Position numbers and translations under genes: made by a program. 43,369 nucleotides of DNA from Bacteroidales bacterium (GTDB lineage Bacteria; Bacteroidota; Bacteroidia; Bacteroidales; Tenuifilaceae). Positions 32,543 through 42,040 of the stretch are shown piece after piece. The notes under the pieces were generated by a model, which saw only the letters and a list, made by a program, of their open reading frames with translations, searched no databases and was not told the origin of the DNA. The stretch lies in the NCBI GenBank assembly GCA_011045955.1, contig DSBV01000017.1:1-43369 (forward strand). The letters are read 5' to 3'. Positions within the stretch are counted from its first letter, which is position 1. Every line of letters begins with the position of its first letter.

Positions 32543-35500
32543 ATGGGAAAAGAGAAAAAGTTCATTACATGTGATGGTAACTATGCTGCTGCGCACATAG
32601 CATATATGTTTAGCGAGGTTGCAGCTATTTACCCCATCACCCCATCATCCACCATGGCCGAGTATGTAGACGAGTGGTCGGCATTTGGTCGAAAGAACAT
32701 ATTTGGCGACACTGTAAAGGTGGTTGAGATGCAAAGCGAGGCCGGTGCTGCAGGGGCAGTGCACGGATCGTTGCAATCAGGGGCATTAACATCAACCTTC
32801 ACCGCATCGCAAGGGTTGTTGCTTATGATCCCCAACATGTATAAAATTTCGGGAGAGTTACTCCCGGGTGTGTTCCACGTTTCGGCTCGTAGTATTGCAG
32901 CTCAAGCGCTATCAATATTTGGCGATCACAACGATGTGATGAGTACCCGCCAGTGCGGGTTTGCCATGTTGGCTACTGGTAGCGTACAGGAAGTAATGGA
33001 CCTTGCCGGTATAGCTCATCTGGCTGCCATCAAAACCAGAGTTCCTTTCCTTCACTTTTTCGACGGTTTCAGAACATCACATGAAATCCAGAAAATTGAA
33101 GTTTTAGAAAACGACGACTTTGCTTCGCTTATCGACCAGAAAGCCCTACAGGCTTTCCGAGATAGGGCACTCAATCCTGAACATCCAGTAACACGCGGTA
33201 CTGCGCAAAACCCTGATATATACTTCCAGGCTCGCGAAGCCGCCAACAAGTTTTACGATGCAGTTCCCGATGTTGTGGAGGCATACATGCAGGAAATTGG
33301 TAAGCTCACCGGTCGTGAGTACCACCCATTCAACTATTATGGCGACCCCAATGCCGAAAACGTTACTATTGCAATGGGTTCGGTTACTGATACACTGAAG
33401 GAAACCGTTGACTACCTGATGTCCAAGGGCGAAAAGGTAGGTGTACTGATTGTTCACCTTTACCGTCCGTTCTCGGCAAAACACTTCTTCAAGGTTCTGC
33501 CCAAAACCGTTAAGCGGATTGCCGTGCTTGATCGCACCAAGGAACCCGGCGCCAATGGCGATCCCCTATATCTGGATGTAAGGGAACTTTTCTACGGCAA
33601 GGAAAACGCTCCCCTGATTGTTGGTGGACGTTACGGTTTGAGCTCCAAGGACACCACTCCGGCTCAAATGATTGCCGTATTTGAGAACCTGAAAATGAAT
33701 GAACCAAAGAACCAATTTACCGTTGGTATTGTCGACGATGTTACCTTCAAATCATTACCCGTTGACCAGGAAATTAACCTTTCACCTAAGGGAACTTTTC
33801 AGGCTAAATTTTACGGATTAGGCTCCGATGGTACGGTTGGTGCTAACAAGAATACCATCAAGATTATTGGTGATAATACTCCAAAATACTGTCAGGCTTA
33901 CTTTGCCTACGACTCAAAGAAATCGGGTGGTGTAACTGTATCGCACCTACGCTTTGGAGATCAGCCCATTCGCTCACCCTATTTGGTAAACACACCCAAT
34001 TTTGTGGCTTGCCATGTTCAGGCTTACCTAGGCAAGTACGATATGCTCAAGGGATTGCAAAATGGAGGCACCTTCCTGCTCAATACCACATGGAGCATCA
34101 ACGAGGTTAAGGAAAAATTACCCAACTCCATCAAACGCTACCTAGCCCAAAATAACATCAATTTTTATATAATCAATGCTACTCAAATTGCAGAGGAAAT
34201 TGGTTTGGGCAACCGCACCAATACCATCATGCAGAGCGCATTCTTTAAGATAGCCAACGTAATCCCTTACGATTTGGCAGTTAAGGAGATGAAGAAGGCC
34301 ATAGAGAAATCGTACGGCCGCAAGGGCGAAGAGGTGCTCAAAATGAACTACGCTGCCGTTGATCGTGGTGGTGATGTTATTAAGATTGATGTTCCGGCCG
34401 AATGGGCAAACCTTGAACCCGAAAAGCAACAAGAAATTCCCGGAGCACCAGATTTCATAAATAAGGTCGTTTTACCCATTAACCTCCAGAAAGGCGACGA
34501 TTTGCCCGTAAGCGCATTCATCGACCGTGAGGATGGCACATTCCCTGCCGGAACCACTAAGTACGAAAAACGTGGTATTGCGGTAAATGTTCCTGAGTGG
34601 ATACCTGAAAACTGTATCCAGTGTAACCAGTGCTCCTACGTGTGTCCTCACGCTGCCATTCGTCCGTTCTTACTTACCGACGAGGAGCTCAGGAATGCTC
34701 CCGAAGGCACCAAAACCGTTCGTGGTAATGGTGGTATCAAGGATTACAACTTCCGCATTCAGGTAAGCGTACTCGACTGTACCGGTTGCGGCAACTGTGC
34801 CGATGTTTGCCCTGCCAAGACCAAAGCTCTTGTAATGAAACCCATCGAAACCCAAATGGCTGAGGCTGAACGCTTCGATTACATGCACGAAAAGGTGGGC
34901 TACAAGGATGTTCTAGGTAAAGAAAAATCGGTTAAGAATAGCCAGTTTGCACAGCCTCTCTTTGAGTTCAGCGGTGCTTGCGCAGGCTGCGGCGAAACCC
35001 CATACATTAAGGCTATAACCCAGCTCTACGGCGACAGAATGATTGTTGCTAACGCCACTGGTTGCTCTTCTATCTACGGTGGTTCAGCTCCCTCAACCCC
35101 ATACACCGCCAACAAGGAAGGTAGAGGTGTTGCCTGGGCTAACTCCCTATTTGAGGACAACGCCGAGTACGGCTTTGGGATAGCGACCGGTGTGGCTAAA
35201 CTACGCGAGCGCATAGCCCTAAAGCTCCAGGATGCACTAAACGGCAACTTTGCTGATGAAACTAAGGAAGCCATGAAAGAATGGTTGGCTGGCAAAGATA
35301 ATGCTGAGCAATCGCGTGCCGCATCGGGTAAACTTATTGCTGCTCTTGAAAAAGAGAACAGCCCCGTTGCCAAGGAACTGCTCGACCTCAAGCAATACTT
35401 TGAGAAGAAATCGGTTTGGATATTTGGTGGCGATGGTTGGGCATACGACATTGGTTTTGGCGGGCTTGACCACGTACTTTCATCCGGTGAGGACGTTAAT

Positions 35501-36061
35501 ATTCTTGTATTGGATACCGAGGTTTACTCCAATACCGGTGGACAGGCATCAAAATCAACCCCAACTGCAGCTGTGGCTAAATTTGCCGCATCGGGTAAGC
35601 GCATTCGTAAGAAAGACCTTGGCATGATGGCCATTACGTACGGATACATTTACGTGGCACAGGTTGCCATGGGTGCCAACCATAACCAGTACTTCAAAGC
35701 CATGAAGGAAGCTGAAACTTATCCAGGCCCCTCGCTAATCATTGCTTACTCACCCTGTATCAACCACGGTATTCGTAAAGGTATGGGAACAACCCAGAAT
35801 GAGGCCAAAATGGCAGTGAAATCGGGTTACTGGCAACTGTACCGTTACAATCCCATGCTTGAGGCCGAAGGAAAGAACCCCTTCCAGCTCGACTCCAAGG
35901 AACCAGAATGGAACCTGTTTAACGATTTTCTTAAAGGTGAGATTCGCTACACCTCTTTGCAGCTCTCCTTCCCACAGCAAGCCGAAGAACTCTTCAAGGC
36001 TGCCGAGGAGAATGCCAAGTGGCGCTACAACACCTACAAAAAAATGGCAGGTTACGAGTAA
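32543..36061 (+). CDS. nifJ: Pyruvate:ferredoxin (flavodoxin) oxidoreductase, single chain
   Basis: The 1172-residue homodimeric enzyme oxidises pyruvate to acetyl-CoA and CO2 with ferredoxin as acceptor, a mark of anaerobic metabolism. Domains in order: pyrimidine-binding (AAIYPITPSSTMAEYVDEW), transketolase-C-like and gamma domain, the two-cluster ferredoxin domain (CIQCNQCSYVC at Cys691-701 and CTGCGNCADVC at Cys746-756), and the TPP domain (ACAGCGETPY, GGDGWAYDIGFGG, YSNTGGQASKSTP). The start is set at 32543 (MGKEKKFITCDGNY), where the family begins. A terminator follows the stop. Confidence 0.97.
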   Translation: MGKEKKFITCDGNYAAAHIAYMFSEVAAIYPITPSSTMAEYVDEWSAFGRKNIFGDTVKVVEMQSEAGAAGAVHGSLQSGALTSTFTASQGLLLMIPNMYKISGELLPGVFHVSARSIAAQALSIFGDHNDVMSTRQCGFAMLATGSVQEVMDLAGIAHLAAIKTRVPFLHFFDGFRTSHEIQKIEVLENDDFASLIDQKALQAFRDRALNPEHPVTRGTAQNPDIYFQAREAANKFYDAVPDVVEAYMQEIGKLTGREYHPFNYYGDPNAENVTIAMGSVTDTLKETVDYLMSKGEKVGVLIVHLYRPFSAKHFFKVLPKTVKRIAVLDRTKEPGANGDPLYLDVRELFYGKENAPLIVGGRYGLSSKDTTPAQMIAVFENLKMNEPKNQFTVGIVDDVTFKSLPVDQEINLSPKGTFQAKFYGLGSDGTVGANKNTIKIIGDNTPKYCQAYFAYDSKKSGGVTVSHLRFGDQPIRSPYLVNTPNFVACHVQAYLGKYDMLKGLQNGGTFLLNTTWSINEVKEKLPNSIKRYLAQNNINFYIINATQIAEEIGLGNRTNTIMQSAFFKIANVIPYDLAVKEMKKAIEKSYGRKGEEVLKMNYAAVDRGGDVIKIDVPAEWANLEPEKQQEIPGAPDFINKVVLPINLQKGDDLPVSAFIDREDGTFPAGTTKYEKRGIAVNVPEWIPENCIQCNQCSYVCPHAAIRPFLLTDEELRNAPEGTKTVRGNGGIKDYNFRIQVSVLDCTGCGNCADVCPAKTKALVMKPIETQMAEAERFDYMHEKVGYKDVLGKEKSVKNSQFAQPLFEFSGACAGCGETPYIKAITQLYGDRMIVANATGCSSIYGGSAPSTPYTANKEGRGVAWANSLFEDNAEYGFGIATGVAKLRERIALKLQDALNGNFADETKEAMKEWLAGKDNAEQSRAASGKLIAALEKENSPVAKELLDLKQYFEKKSVWIFGGDGWAYDIGFGGLDHVLSSGEDVNILVLDTEVYSNTGGQASKSTPTAAVAKFAASGKRIRKKDLGMMAITYGYIYVAQVAMGANHNQYFKAMKEAETYPGPSLIIAYSPCINHGIRKGMGTTQNEAKMAVKSGYWQLYRYNPMLEAEGKNPFQLDSKEPEWNLFNDFLKGEIRYTSLQLSFPQQAEELFKAAEENAKWRYNTYKKMAGYE

Positions 36062-36080
36062 ACTTTCCATATGTTAATTA

Positions 36081-36105
36081 AAAAGCCGCCTTTGAGCGGC
36101 TTTTT
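36081..36105 (+). terminator. Terminator after pyruvate:ferredoxin oxidoreductase
   Basis: AAAAGCCGC and GCGGCTTTT form a 9-bp stem with a 6-base loop and a short T-run, 20 bases after the stop codon. Confidence 0.88.
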
Positions 36106-36150
36106 ACGTTTGTAAACTATCCAGTACAGCAAAAAATATTACTTTAGCAT

Positions 36151-36158
36151 TAAGTTTG
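36151..36158 (+). promoter_or_regulatory. Candidate -7 element for the propeller sensor kinase
   Basis: TAAGTTTG matches TAnnTTTG, 30 bases before ATG 36189. It overlaps a possible TTG start at 36156, which argues against that start. Confidence 0.4.
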
Positions 36159-36188
36159 ACCCATACCTTACTCCCAAACATTAGTTTG

Positions 36189-39128
36189 ATGTTAAAACTC
36201 GCTATCATATTATTTCTATTAACTCCATTACTTGGTTTTAACCATTATGATCCTGTTTATAAGAAGTTTACAGTTAACGATGGGCTTGCCGGAAATGAAA
36301 CTTACCACGTATTCCAGGATTCCAAAGGATACATTTGGATTGCCACCAACGCAGGCGTAAGCAGGTTCAACGGGTATAGCTTTAAAAACTTTGATGTTCA
36401 ATCAGGCTTAGTCGATAATATTGTTTTTGAAATATATGAGGATTATAAAGGCCGAATTTGGTTTATTCCTTACTCCGGTGCACTATGTTACTATGAAGAT
36501 GGAAAAATTAAACCATACCCCTATAATAACAAGATAAGGCAAAACATGCCAACCCGGTCAAAAGGGCCTGTAAAGATGTCGTTTTGCATCGATTCACTCG
36601 ATAACGTTTATCTTGGAGTAAAAGATTATGGAATAATGCATATTACTCCTGAAGGAATTTTTAAAAAATTTGATGGCGTAAACATAGAGGCTCCGGTAAT
36701 ACTAAACGAATTCCCAAATAGCGAAATTCTGATTTCAAATCCCGATAAACCCATTAAACAGGAACTAATTATTTACTCTAGTACCAAAACCACGCGTTTC
36801 CCCCTGAAAGATATTTTTGATGGTATCAATCCCGTTTACTTATACGCAATCAAAACAAACGATTCAACCATATATGCATCACTCGACAGAAGAATAGCCT
36901 GTTTTATTAACCACAAACTAAAATGGGTAGATAGAAAATTTAAAGGCATTATTTGGTTAAGTGTGAATGATGAGTATATCATTACTAGTGATCTGGAGGG
37001 TGGATTGAATCTTTCACCCCTGGTGAATCAAAATGGATTAAAATACAAAACGATTCTTAAGGAATTTCAGGTTACTTCAGTAATTAAGGACTCAGAAGGT
37101 TCTTACTGGGTTTCGACGCTCAATAATGGCATTCTGTATATACCCGACATGCACATTCAAACCATCTCCAAAAAAAATGGCCTTAGCGATAATAGAATTA
37201 AGGCTGTTTACGAAAAAGATGGCAGCCTATACCTTGGTTATCAAATGGGATGGGTGGACATGGTCAAGGATGGGAAAGTAGAAAAAATCCAAATGATAAA
37301 AACTGAGGGAAATGCCTCATTTGTCAGGTATTTCATGGGCGACGAGGCCAATGGCAGAATTTGGATTTGCTCCTTTGGGCATTTGGGCTACTTACAGAAC
37401 AATAGGTACAAAGTAATTGAATCGAAAAAAACAATATACCCCAGAAAAATTGCCAAAAGCAAAAAGGGCAATTACTACTGGGTTTCTACTGCTTACGGAA
37501 TAGTAAAGGTGCAGGACAATAAGGTTGTATACGATTCCAGGGATGACGGGTTTTCGCCTCTTGTTCTGAGTATCGAAGAAGATAGTAAAGGAAATGTCTG
37601 GCTCACTACAACCAATGGGTTATGGAAGTATTCCAATAAGATATTCCAATTCATGGGCGACGAAAATCCACTCTTGGCATCACCCGGATATGTCCTTTAC
37701 TTTAACCCCAAAGATGAAAGCCTGTGGATTGGAACTAACGGTGCCGGAATAGTTATCCTCGATAAAAATGGCAAGACCAAGCAAATAGCCCAAAACGATG
37801 GCTTAATTTCAAACTCTATTAACACCCTTTTTGCCTATGGGGATAGAATTTGGGCTGGTACACGCCAAGGTTTATCAATAATAACACTCCACAATGAGGG
37901 TTTCCGAATTCAGAACCTTACCACAAACGAAGGCCTAATTAGCAACGATATCGCATCGCTGTATGTTAATGACTCAAACGCCTACATAGGCTCTTTAAGT
38001 GGATTATCTATAGTTAACCTCAATAAGATTAAACCTAACCTTACGAAACCTAACATTTACATAACCTCCATTGAAGTAGCTGACAGCACCTATAATTGGA
38101 CACCCGATGGGTTAAACATTCCTTGGGATACTAAGTATGCCAGAATCTCGTACGAGGGCCTATCGTATAAAAACATGGGCAAGGCATTATACCGGTACCG
38201 CCTACTTGGGTTGGACTCAAACTGGGTATACACCTCATCAACTCAATGCTTGTACAGTGTTTTGAAGCCTGGGAACTTTACCTTTGAGGTAGAAGTTCAA
38301 AACTCAAATGGAATTTGGAGCAGTCCTGCTTCGCTCAGCATTACAGTTAACCCACCCTACTGGCAAAGGATATGGTTTATTTTCCTACTTGCTTTGACAA
38401 TAAGTGGTTTCTTGTACCTTATTTATTACATTCGTATGGGTGAGCTTAAAAGACGTAACAACCTCATCAATAATATCAATCTTTATAAGCAACAGTCGTT
38501 ACGCCAGCAAATGAACCCCCACTTCATCTTTAATACCCTCAACTCCATACAGTACTACATACTGGAGAAAGACACCATCAGCTCACATAAATACCTCACT
38601 AAATTTGCCAGGTTGATGCGTCTCACGCTCGATAACTCCCTCCACTCAGCCATTCCACTCCGCGATGAGCTTGAATCGCTTAGGCTTTACCTTGAACTGG
38701 AAGCCCTCAGGCTTCAGGGAAAATTCACCTACGATATCGATTACCAGAACAATGAATCGATACTCGATATTAAAATTCCCACCCTGATGATACAACCCTT
38801 TGTGGAGAATGCCATTTGGCATGGAATTATGCTCAAGCCCGACAAATCGGGACGCGTACAGATAACAATTCGCGATATGGAAACCTCAGTGCTTTGCACC
38901 ATTGAAGACAATGGCGTAGGAAGGAAGCAGGCAAAAAAAATTCAAGAAACCACCAATAAAGCCTACCGCTCAAGAGGATTTCAAATTACTCAGCAACGCA
39001 TTGACCTGTTGAACTCCATGTACGGTCAAAAATTTAACATTCAAATAGTTGATCTTTACTCCCACGATGGCACACCACAGGGTACAAGGGTTTCCATTAA
39101 CATACCTAAAGGCCTTGAATCGACGTAG
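36189..39128 (+). CDS. Beta-propeller/Y_Y_Y sensor histidine kinase (LytS-type kinase core)
   Basis: A 979-residue membrane sensor. The signal or anchor is MLKLAIILFLLTPLLGF; then come two-component propeller repeats (DSKGYIWIATNAGVSRFNGY, DSKGNVWLTTTNGLWKYS, AGTRQGLSII), a Y_Y_Y domain at about 625-715, a membrane helix at about 726-746, and a His_kinase domain with NPHFIFNTLNS (phosphoacceptor His778). The ATPase domain shows PFVENAIWHGI and DNGVGR. In Bacteroidota, similar sensors with a fused AraC regulator control glycan use; this one ends at the kinase, so it needs a separate regulator, and none is adjacent. ATG 36189 is preferred over an upstream TTG. Confidence 0.92.
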   Translation: MLKLAIILFLLTPLLGFNHYDPVYKKFTVNDGLAGNETYHVFQDSKGYIWIATNAGVSRFNGYSFKNFDVQSGLVDNIVFEIYEDYKGRIWFIPYSGALCYYEDGKIKPYPYNNKIRQNMPTRSKGPVKMSFCIDSLDNVYLGVKDYGIMHITPEGIFKKFDGVNIEAPVILNEFPNSEILISNPDKPIKQELIIYSSTKTTRFPLKDIFDGINPVYLYAIKTNDSTIYASLDRRIACFINHKLKWVDRKFKGIIWLSVNDEYIITSDLEGGLNLSPLVNQNGLKYKTILKEFQVTSVIKDSEGSYWVSTLNNGILYIPDMHIQTISKKNGLSDNRIKAVYEKDGSLYLGYQMGWVDMVKDGKVEKIQMIKTEGNASFVRYFMGDEANGRIWICSFGHLGYLQNNRYKVIESKKTIYPRKIAKSKKGNYYWVSTAYGIVKVQDNKVVYDSRDDGFSPLVLSIEEDSKGNVWLTTTNGLWKYSNKIFQFMGDENPLLASPGYVLYFNPKDESLWIGTNGAGIVILDKNGKTKQIAQNDGLISNSINTLFAYGDRIWAGTRQGLSIITLHNEGFRIQNLTTNEGLISNDIASLYVNDSNAYIGSLSGLSIVNLNKIKPNLTKPNIYITSIEVADSTYNWTPDGLNIPWDTKYARISYEGLSYKNMGKALYRYRLLGLDSNWVYTSSTQCLYSVLKPGNFTFEVEVQNSNGIWSSPASLSITVNPPYWQRIWFIFLLALTISGFLYLIYYIRMGELKRRNNLINNINLYKQQSLRQQMNPHFIFNTLNSIQYYILEKDTISSHKYLTKFARLMRLTLDNSLHSAIPLRDELESLRLYLELEALRLQGKFTYDIDYQNNESILDIKIPTLMIQPFVENAIWHGIMLKPDKSGRVQITIRDMETSVLCTIEDNGVGRKQAKKIQETTNKAYRSRGFQITQQRIDLLNSMYGQKFNIQIVDLYSHDGTPQGTRVSINIPKGLEST

Positions 39129-39263
39129 AAATAAACAGAATCTAAACTATTATTTTTAGTTAAACCAAGAATAATCCACTGCTATTTTACACAAATAGTA
39201 TTCATTTAATCTAAATATAGGCATCAAACCTGCAACATGTCCATACTTGCCACGCTAAATAAT

Positions 39264-39271
39264 TACTTTTG
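39264..39271 (+). promoter_or_regulatory. Candidate -7 element for the nuclease lipoprotein gene
   Basis: TACTTTTG matches TAnnTTTG, 27 bases before ATG 39299. No -33 match is clear. Confidence 0.38.
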
Positions 39272-39298
39272 TACGCTGTAGCATAAGTTAATATTGGC

Positions 39299-40750
39299 AT
39301 GAAAGCAACAGTCATTAACTACTCAAAGGTTTTTATCCTCGTTTTTATCTTGCTGGGAACATTAACACTGGTTGGTTGCAATGAGGATAGGGCTCTTCCA
39401 ACGATTTCTTTAGTTCAAGTCTTAACCATTAACACCCATTCCGCCATCTGCAATGGCAAGGTACTGGACGATGGTGGAACGCAAGTGTTAAGTAAAGGTG
39501 TATGCTGGAACACCACTGGAAACCCAACCATATCCGACTACAGGAATATTGACGGTAAGGGAATTGGTGAATTCACCAGCACAATAAAGGGTCTTGCCCC
39601 TAACACAACATACTACATAAAAGCTTATGCCACCAATGCCAACGGAACCACATACAGCAATAGTGTAAGTTTTAAAACCCAGCCAGAACTTGCAACCATT
39701 TCCGATATTACATTTATATCCGTAACTAAAGCCGCTGCCCAATGCTCGGCAAGCATAGTATCGGCAGGAGGTGAAACGGTAACTGAAAGGGGATTCTGCT
39801 GGAGCAAATCACCTATGCCCACCATTGCCAATAACAAAATTGCCCTTGATGGCGGCACTGGCTCCTTTTCGGCTACATTAGAAAACCTGGAAAGTGGAAC
39901 ACAATACTATATCCGAGCATACGCTATAACCAGTGCAGGAACATCGTACAGCGTTGAACGAACCTTTACCACCGCATCTGAAAGCCCAGCATTAGTTGAC
40001 AACGACCACCTTTTACTCGGTAATCCAACTGGCGCAACTACCAACATGGTAAATGCCAACAACTACCTAATGGTTAAGCCCCAGTACTGCTTATCGTATA
40101 ACAACTCAAAACGAACTGCCAACTGGGTGGCGTGGCACCTTAACTCCAGCTGGCTGGGTGGCGTTTCGCGCCAGGGTGATTTCAGGGCCGATTACACACT
40201 TCCGGACACATGGTACCGCGTAACCGAATCGGACTACTACTACTCCCAGTATGGCTTTGACCGTGGGCATATGTGCCCCAGTGCCGACCGCACCGCCACC
40301 GTTGCCGATAACTCGGCAACTTTCCTGATGACCAATATGGTTCCCCAATCGCCCAAAAACAACCAGATAGTTTGGGAAAGCCTTGAAAACTACTGCCGCA
40401 ATTTGGCAAAAAGCGGTTCGGAACTTTACATTATCAGTGGGCCATACGGCGAGGGCGGAACCAGCGACAAGGGTACTTTTTCCATTCTAAAATCGGGCGT
40501 AGTAGTTCCAAGCCATGTGTGGAAAATTGCGCTTGTGCTGCCCAATGGCAACAACGACCTTTCGCGCATAACCCCATCTACAAGGGTAATTGCCGTGGTT
40601 ATCCCCAATAACCAGGAATGCAGCAGTAAACCATGGACATCGTACCGTGTAAGTGTCGATTCCATTGAGAACCTAACCGGTTACGATTTCTTTACTAACA
40701 TTCCCAAAGATATTCAAGAAGCCCTTGAGGCAAAGGTGGATAACCAATAA
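39299..40750 (+). CDS. Surface lipoprotein with FN3-like domains and DNA/RNA non-specific endonuclease
   Basis: The 483-residue protein has a lipoprotein signal with LVGC (Cys27), two fibronectin-like repeats (each with the pattern KGVCWNTTGNPTI or RGFCWSKSPMPTI and a following TYYIKAYA or QYYIRAYA), and a C-terminal NUC1-type nuclease. The catalytic motif is DRGHMCP with Asp321 and His324, followed by TNMVPQSPKNNQIVWESLE, which supplies the metal-binding Asn. It should degrade extracellular nucleic acid at the cell surface, for nutrition or competition. The family acts with a divalent metal and lacks sequence specificity. Confidence 0.92.
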   Translation: MKATVINYSKVFILVFILLGTLTLVGCNEDRALPTISLVQVLTINTHSAICNGKVLDDGGTQVLSKGVCWNTTGNPTISDYRNIDGKGIGEFTSTIKGLAPNTTYYIKAYATNANGTTYSNSVSFKTQPELATISDITFISVTKAAAQCSASIVSAGGETVTERGFCWSKSPMPTIANNKIALDGGTGSFSATLENLESGTQYYIRAYAITSAGTSYSVERTFTTASESPALVDNDHLLLGNPTGATTNMVNANNYLMVKPQYCLSYNNSKRTANWVAWHLNSSWLGGVSRQGDFRADYTLPDTWYRVTESDYYYSQYGFDRGHMCPSADRTATVADNSATFLMTNMVPQSPKNNQIVWESLENYCRNLAKSGSELYIISGPYGEGGTSDKGTFSILKSGVVVPSHVWKIALVLPNGNNDLSRITPSTRVIAVVIPNNQECSSKPWTSYRVSVDSIENLTGYDFFTNIPKDIQEALEAKVDNQ

Positions 40751-40811
40751 GCCATGGCTCCATTAATAACAAAAACCTCAATACTGGTGTGCGTTCCCTA
40801 GTGCATTCCAC

Positions 40812-40844
40812 AAAAAAAAGCGAACGCGACAGGAAGTCGCGCTC
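40812..40844 (-). terminator. Terminator at the end of the retroelement-like locus
   Basis: On the minus strand GAGCGCGAC, a 5-base loop and GTCGCGTTC (one G-U pair) are followed by GC and eight T. It lies about 90 bases past the template-repeat remnant, so leftward transcription from the Avd-like gene would end here. Confidence 0.75.
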
Positions 40845-40929
40845 AAAGGAAATTGTTTTTTCTTCAGCCCCTTAAATTAATGCCCCCAAAACTTGCATTT
40901 GCAATTAAGATCCATAATTGATAAATAGT

Positions 40930-41105
40930 TAAATGGTAAAAATGCCCGAACGGCACGTACACTATAAGTATTTGTCTTATTGTTGTTGTTCGTGTTACCG
41001 TTGTTGCCAATATTGCTGAATGTTCCATTATTGTTACGGTTGCCACCCGGAAGGGCTGTAAAAGTAACCTCTTAATTTGTTGCACCGGCATTTGCAGCCA
41101 ATACA
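40930..41105 (-). repeat. Template-repeat-like remnant of a diversity-generating retroelement
   Basis: The 508-base stretch 40751-41258 has no credible gene. On the minus strand this part reads as a FISUMP 3' end rich in Asn codons (TALPGGNRNNNGTFSNIG, then NNNNKTNTYSVRAVRAF), with an in-frame TAA. Against 42041-42230, the segment 40997-41040 differs at 4 of 44 positions, all A in the coding strand here. Segment 40970-40990 differs at 9 of 21, eight of them A here. The other strand pattern is not seen. About 75 bases present in the variable copy are missing between the two segments, so this template looks broken. Confidence 0.65.
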
Positions 41106-41188
41106 ATCTTTTATAGCTAACATCTACCTGTTTTGGGTATGGCAGGTTTTTACAATGCCAGCGGGCTACCGGATTTAAAAATGCTCGC

Positions 41189-41212
41189 TCCCGATGGACA
41201 TGTCCATCGGGA
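41189..41212. repeat. 24-bp perfect palindrome
   Basis: TCCCGATGGACA is followed at once by its exact complement TGTCCATCGGGA. It lies between the second four-helix gene and the template-repeat remnant. It is too long to be chance. It could be a protein-binding site, a cruciform, or a structure used in retroelement or transposon processing. Confidence 0.6.
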
Positions 41213-41258
41213 CTCTGGCGGAAAACGAATTTAGTTACAAGTTTGTAAAGTTGAAAGT

Positions 41259-41603
41259 TCATAAAGTTTTGATTAAGCCTGAAAGTATTTTAGATATTTC
41301 TTCTGATAAAGAAAAAAGAAATATAAAATCTTTTTCTGTTATTCTTTTCATTTCCTTTGCTAAATATAGCATTGAACGAACTTCACCGCATGAACCTTTG
41401 GCAATAAACAAAAACTGTTTAAACTCATTATTTGTTTTGCGTTCAAAACCTTCGGCAATGTTATTCATTATAGAAACAGATGCTCTTTGTATCTGGTCTT
41501 TAAAACCAAAATCCTTACTGTTTTCAAATAATTGATATACCTGAATCGTAAGTTCTTTAGCTTTTTGCCATGCAATAATATCTTCAAACCTATCGAACTT
41601 CAT
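41259..41603 (-). CDS. Four-helix bundle (S23/IVS-type) protein
   Basis: The 114-residue helical protein has the family pattern FEDIIAWQKAKELTIQVYQL, then FGFKDQIQRASVSIMNNIAEGFER, then FKQFLFIAKGSCGEVRSMLYLA. Such proteins occur as free genes or within 23S rRNA intervening sequences in Bacteroidota; they form pentamers and are related to DGR Avd. No rRNA flanks it here. It sits between an Avd-like gene and the template remnant, so it may have been acquired with or recruited into that locus. Confidence 0.8.
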   Translation of the reverse strand: MKFDRFEDIIAWQKAKELTIQVYQLFENSKDFGFKDQIQRASVSIMNNIAEGFERKTNNEFKQFLFIAKGSCGEVRSMLYLAKEMKRITEKDFIFLFSLSEEISKILSGLIKTL

Positions 41604-41682
41604 ACTTTCAAGTTTATAAACTTTATAAACTTTTAACTGACTTCTGCCATCCGCTTAATTGTTTTGATACATTTTCGACTGC

Positions 41683-41970
41683 TTAGTTTATTCTTACAAA
41701 TTTCTCAATGCTTATTTGCTTCATATCTTTCATTACACGTATGAGCAACCGAATTACTTCTATTTGCTCTCGTGCAATTTGCAGTACATCGGCTTTTTGA
41801 TGCCTTGTATTGGCACGATAAATCAATGTAAGCAATTCTATCGTTTCTTTCTTCAAACTCTCGCCCACAGTATATTTATACTCTTTGCTAAACTCCTTTG
41901 TAAACTGGAAAATAGCCAAAAGTAAATCATACGTTGCCTTATAAACAGGTAGTTCGTTATACTGTGCCAT
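41683..41970 (-). CDS. avd: Avd-like four-helix protein (DGR accessory protein)
   Basis: The 95-residue protein resembles the accessory variability determinant of diversity-generating retroelements, which binds the reverse transcriptase and template RNA. Seen are NELPVYKATYDLLLAIFQFT, then YKYTVGESLKKETIELLTLIYRAN and a basic last helix with EQIEVIRLLIRVMKDMKQI. It lies directly downstream of the variable-repeat gene on the same strand, the usual position in these elements. No reverse transcriptase gene is found downstream. Without that gene the call rests on family resemblance and position. Confidence 0.7.
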   Translation of the reverse strand: MAQYNELPVYKATYDLLLAIFQFTKEFSKEYKYTVGESLKKETIELLTLIYRANTRHQKADVLQIAREQIEVIRLLIRVMKDMKQISIEKFVRIN

Positions 41971-42040
41971 TCAAAAAAAAAAAATCGACCGCTCCGCGGA
42001 AATAAGCAAATAAATCAAAGAGTCAAATGAATCAAATAAA

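Noticed and set aside
40864-41262. A 132-residue minus-strand protein
   Set aside because: This frame runs out of register with the FISUMP-like text, has no domain, and covers the template remnant and the palindrome. It is a chance open frame.
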